From Desulfobacterales bacterium (lineage in GTDB: Bacteria; Desulfobacterota; Desulfobacteria; Desulfobacterales; JAFDCJ01): 7,292 nt of DNA. Below the pieces are notes generated by a model that was not told the DNA's origin, ran no database searches, and worked only from the letters and a program-made list of their open reading frames with translations. Where the stretch lies: positions 4,930,672 through 4,937,963 of the forward strand of contig CP070771.1 in assembly GCA_020345785.1 (NCBI GenBank), read 5' to 3'. Below, piece after piece: positions 6,429 through 7,292 of the stretch. Each line of letters starts with the position of its first letter. Position 1 is the first letter of the stretch. The position numbers and the translations under genes are program-made.

Positions 6429-7292
6429 CTAGCGTACTTCATTCAGATAGCGGTCGCGAAAAGCCTCCTGGACGGCCGACATTTTTTGCCAGTCCACAGC
6501 CCTGGCACGCTGGTACTCAGAATCCGGCAGAAACATCGCCGCCAATTCCGAAGACATGGCGCCGGCGCGCACCGGCCGCAGAAAGGCGTTGGCCCAAATC
6601 GCCTGGCCTTTGTCGGACATGATGAAATCCAAAATTTTCTTGCCGTTTTCCGGATTCGGACTGTTTTTGACCAGGCTCATGACATAAGGCGCCATGATGG
6701 TGCCTTCCTCCGGGATGACAAACTCGATATTGGCTTTATCCTTGTATTTTCCTCGGTAAGCGTTGAAGTCATAGTCAAAAAGAATGGGAATCTCACCCGA
6801 CAAAACCCTGGCATAAGATGTCTGCTTGGGTACGATCGGACGATTTTCTTTCAGTTTTTTGAAGAAATCAATCCCCGGATCAAAGTTATCGAGCGTGCCG
6901 CCCAAGGCGATGTTGACGGCTGTTGCCCCGGTATAGCCGACCGCCGCTGATGAAGGATCCAGATAACCCACCATCCCTTTGTACATCGGTTTGAGCAGAT
7001 CATTCCAGGATCTGGGGACCGGATTGCCGCCCAGGGCGTCCTTATTTACAAACAATCCCAAGGTCCCGGAGTGGATGGTGAACCAATAACCTTCAGGATC
7101 TTTCAGGCCGGCGGGGATATCATCCCAGTGCGCGGGCTTGTAAGCGGCAACGACACCCTTTTGCTTGGCCAAGATTCCAAAAGTCACCCCGTAATAGGCA
7201 ACATCGGCGACGGGATTGTCCTTCTCGGCGATGAGCTGGGAGAGGGTCTGCCCCGAGTTCTTGTTGTCATGGGGGACGGATAACCCCAGATT
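6429..7292 (-). CDS. Type-2 periplasmic substrate-binding protein of an ABC importer, partial (N-terminus beyond right edge)
   Basis: The frame is open from the window edge to the TAG at 6431-6429 and gives 287 residues, so the signal peptide and first lobe start are missing (such proteins usually have about 330-370 residues). The visible part has the pattern of the FbpA/PotD/PhnS-like binding proteins. It has an N-proximal ADVAYYG segment, then NPVPRSWNDLL and YKGMVGYLDPS. These are followed by an acidic-aromatic ILFDYDFNAY stretch and a tail with GKKILDFIMSDKGQ, where binding proteins of this group typically carry a helix ending in [ST]-x-x-GQ. It is the first visible gene of the importer made with the two downstream permease domains. 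A strong hairpin follows the gene. The ligand is not determined; iron(III) seems no more likely than an organic phosphate, phosphonate or polyamine, and the phosphodiesterase downstream makes a phosphorus compound attractive but unproven. The GTG at 7187 is internal, not the start. Confidence 0.85.
   Translation of the reverse strand, partial: NLGLSVPHDNKNSGQTLSQLIAEKDNPVADVAYYGVTFGILAKQKGVVAAYKPAHWDDIPAGLKDPEGYWFTIHSGTLGLFVNKDALGGNPVPRSWNDLLKPMYKGMVGYLDPSSAAVGYTGATAVNIALGGTLDNFDPGIDFFKKLKENRPIVPKQTSYARVLSGEIPILFDYDFNAYRGKYKDKANIEFVIPEEGTIMAPYVMSLVKNSPNPENGKKILDFIMSDKGQAIWANAFLRPVRAGAMSSELAAMFLPDSEYQRARAVDWQKMSAVQEAFRDRYLNEVR

Noticed and set aside
7185..7187. GTG as start of the right-hand binding protein
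   Set aside because: The frame stays open upstream to the window edge with binding-protein-like sequence (LSQLIAEKDNPVADVAYYG). The GTG is an internal valine.

Overview
This 7.3-kb window is a compact solute-uptake locus with every convincing gene on the minus strand, so transcription runs from right to left. Two signs point to a Gram-negative host: the one visible substrate-binding protein start carries a classical signal peptide with an Ala-X-Ala cleavage site and no lipobox cysteine, and all transporters are periplasmic-binding-protein ABC importers. Base composition looks balanced to slightly GC-rich, with AT-rich leaders between genes. An imperfect inverted cluster of CTGGATA-like heptamers lies in one spacer. 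I would guess a proteobacterium or a deltaproteobacterial/Desulfobacterota relative, but nothing here fixes the taxon.

Right part (7292 to 3551): the first importer. It consists of a type-2 periplasmic binding protein (N-terminus outside the window), a strong 12-bp-stem hairpin in the following spacer, a MetI-type permease, and then, after a one-base gap, a 649-residue protein that joins the second permease to a complete PotA/FbpC-type ATPase in one reading frame. The family resembles the iron(III)/spermidine-putrescine/2-aminoethylphosphonate importers; the substrate cannot be read from sequence.

Middle part (3550 to 2416): a 283-bp spacer with a candidate weak terminator and the heptamer repeats, then a cytosolic GpdQ-like metallophosphoesterase (glycerophosphodiester phosphodiesterase type) with all expected dinuclear-metal ligands.

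Left part (2415 to 1): a well-formed sigma70-type promoter with a 17-bp spacer, then a UgpC-like ATPase and a UgpB-like glycerol-3-phosphate-type binding protein that runs off the left edge. The cognate UgpA/UgpE permeases are not in the window and would be expected beyond position 1.

Working model (inference): two importers flank a phosphodiesterase. One or both bring in glycerol-3-phosphate or glycerophosphodiesters, the phosphodiesterase releases glycerol-3-phosphate plus an alcohol in the cytosol, and the products feed phosphorus and carbon metabolism. The most unusual item is the permease-ATPase fusion, which gives one ATPase domain per predicted permease heterodimer and contains an internal ATG with a Shine-Dalgarno-like sequence that could yield a free ATPase.
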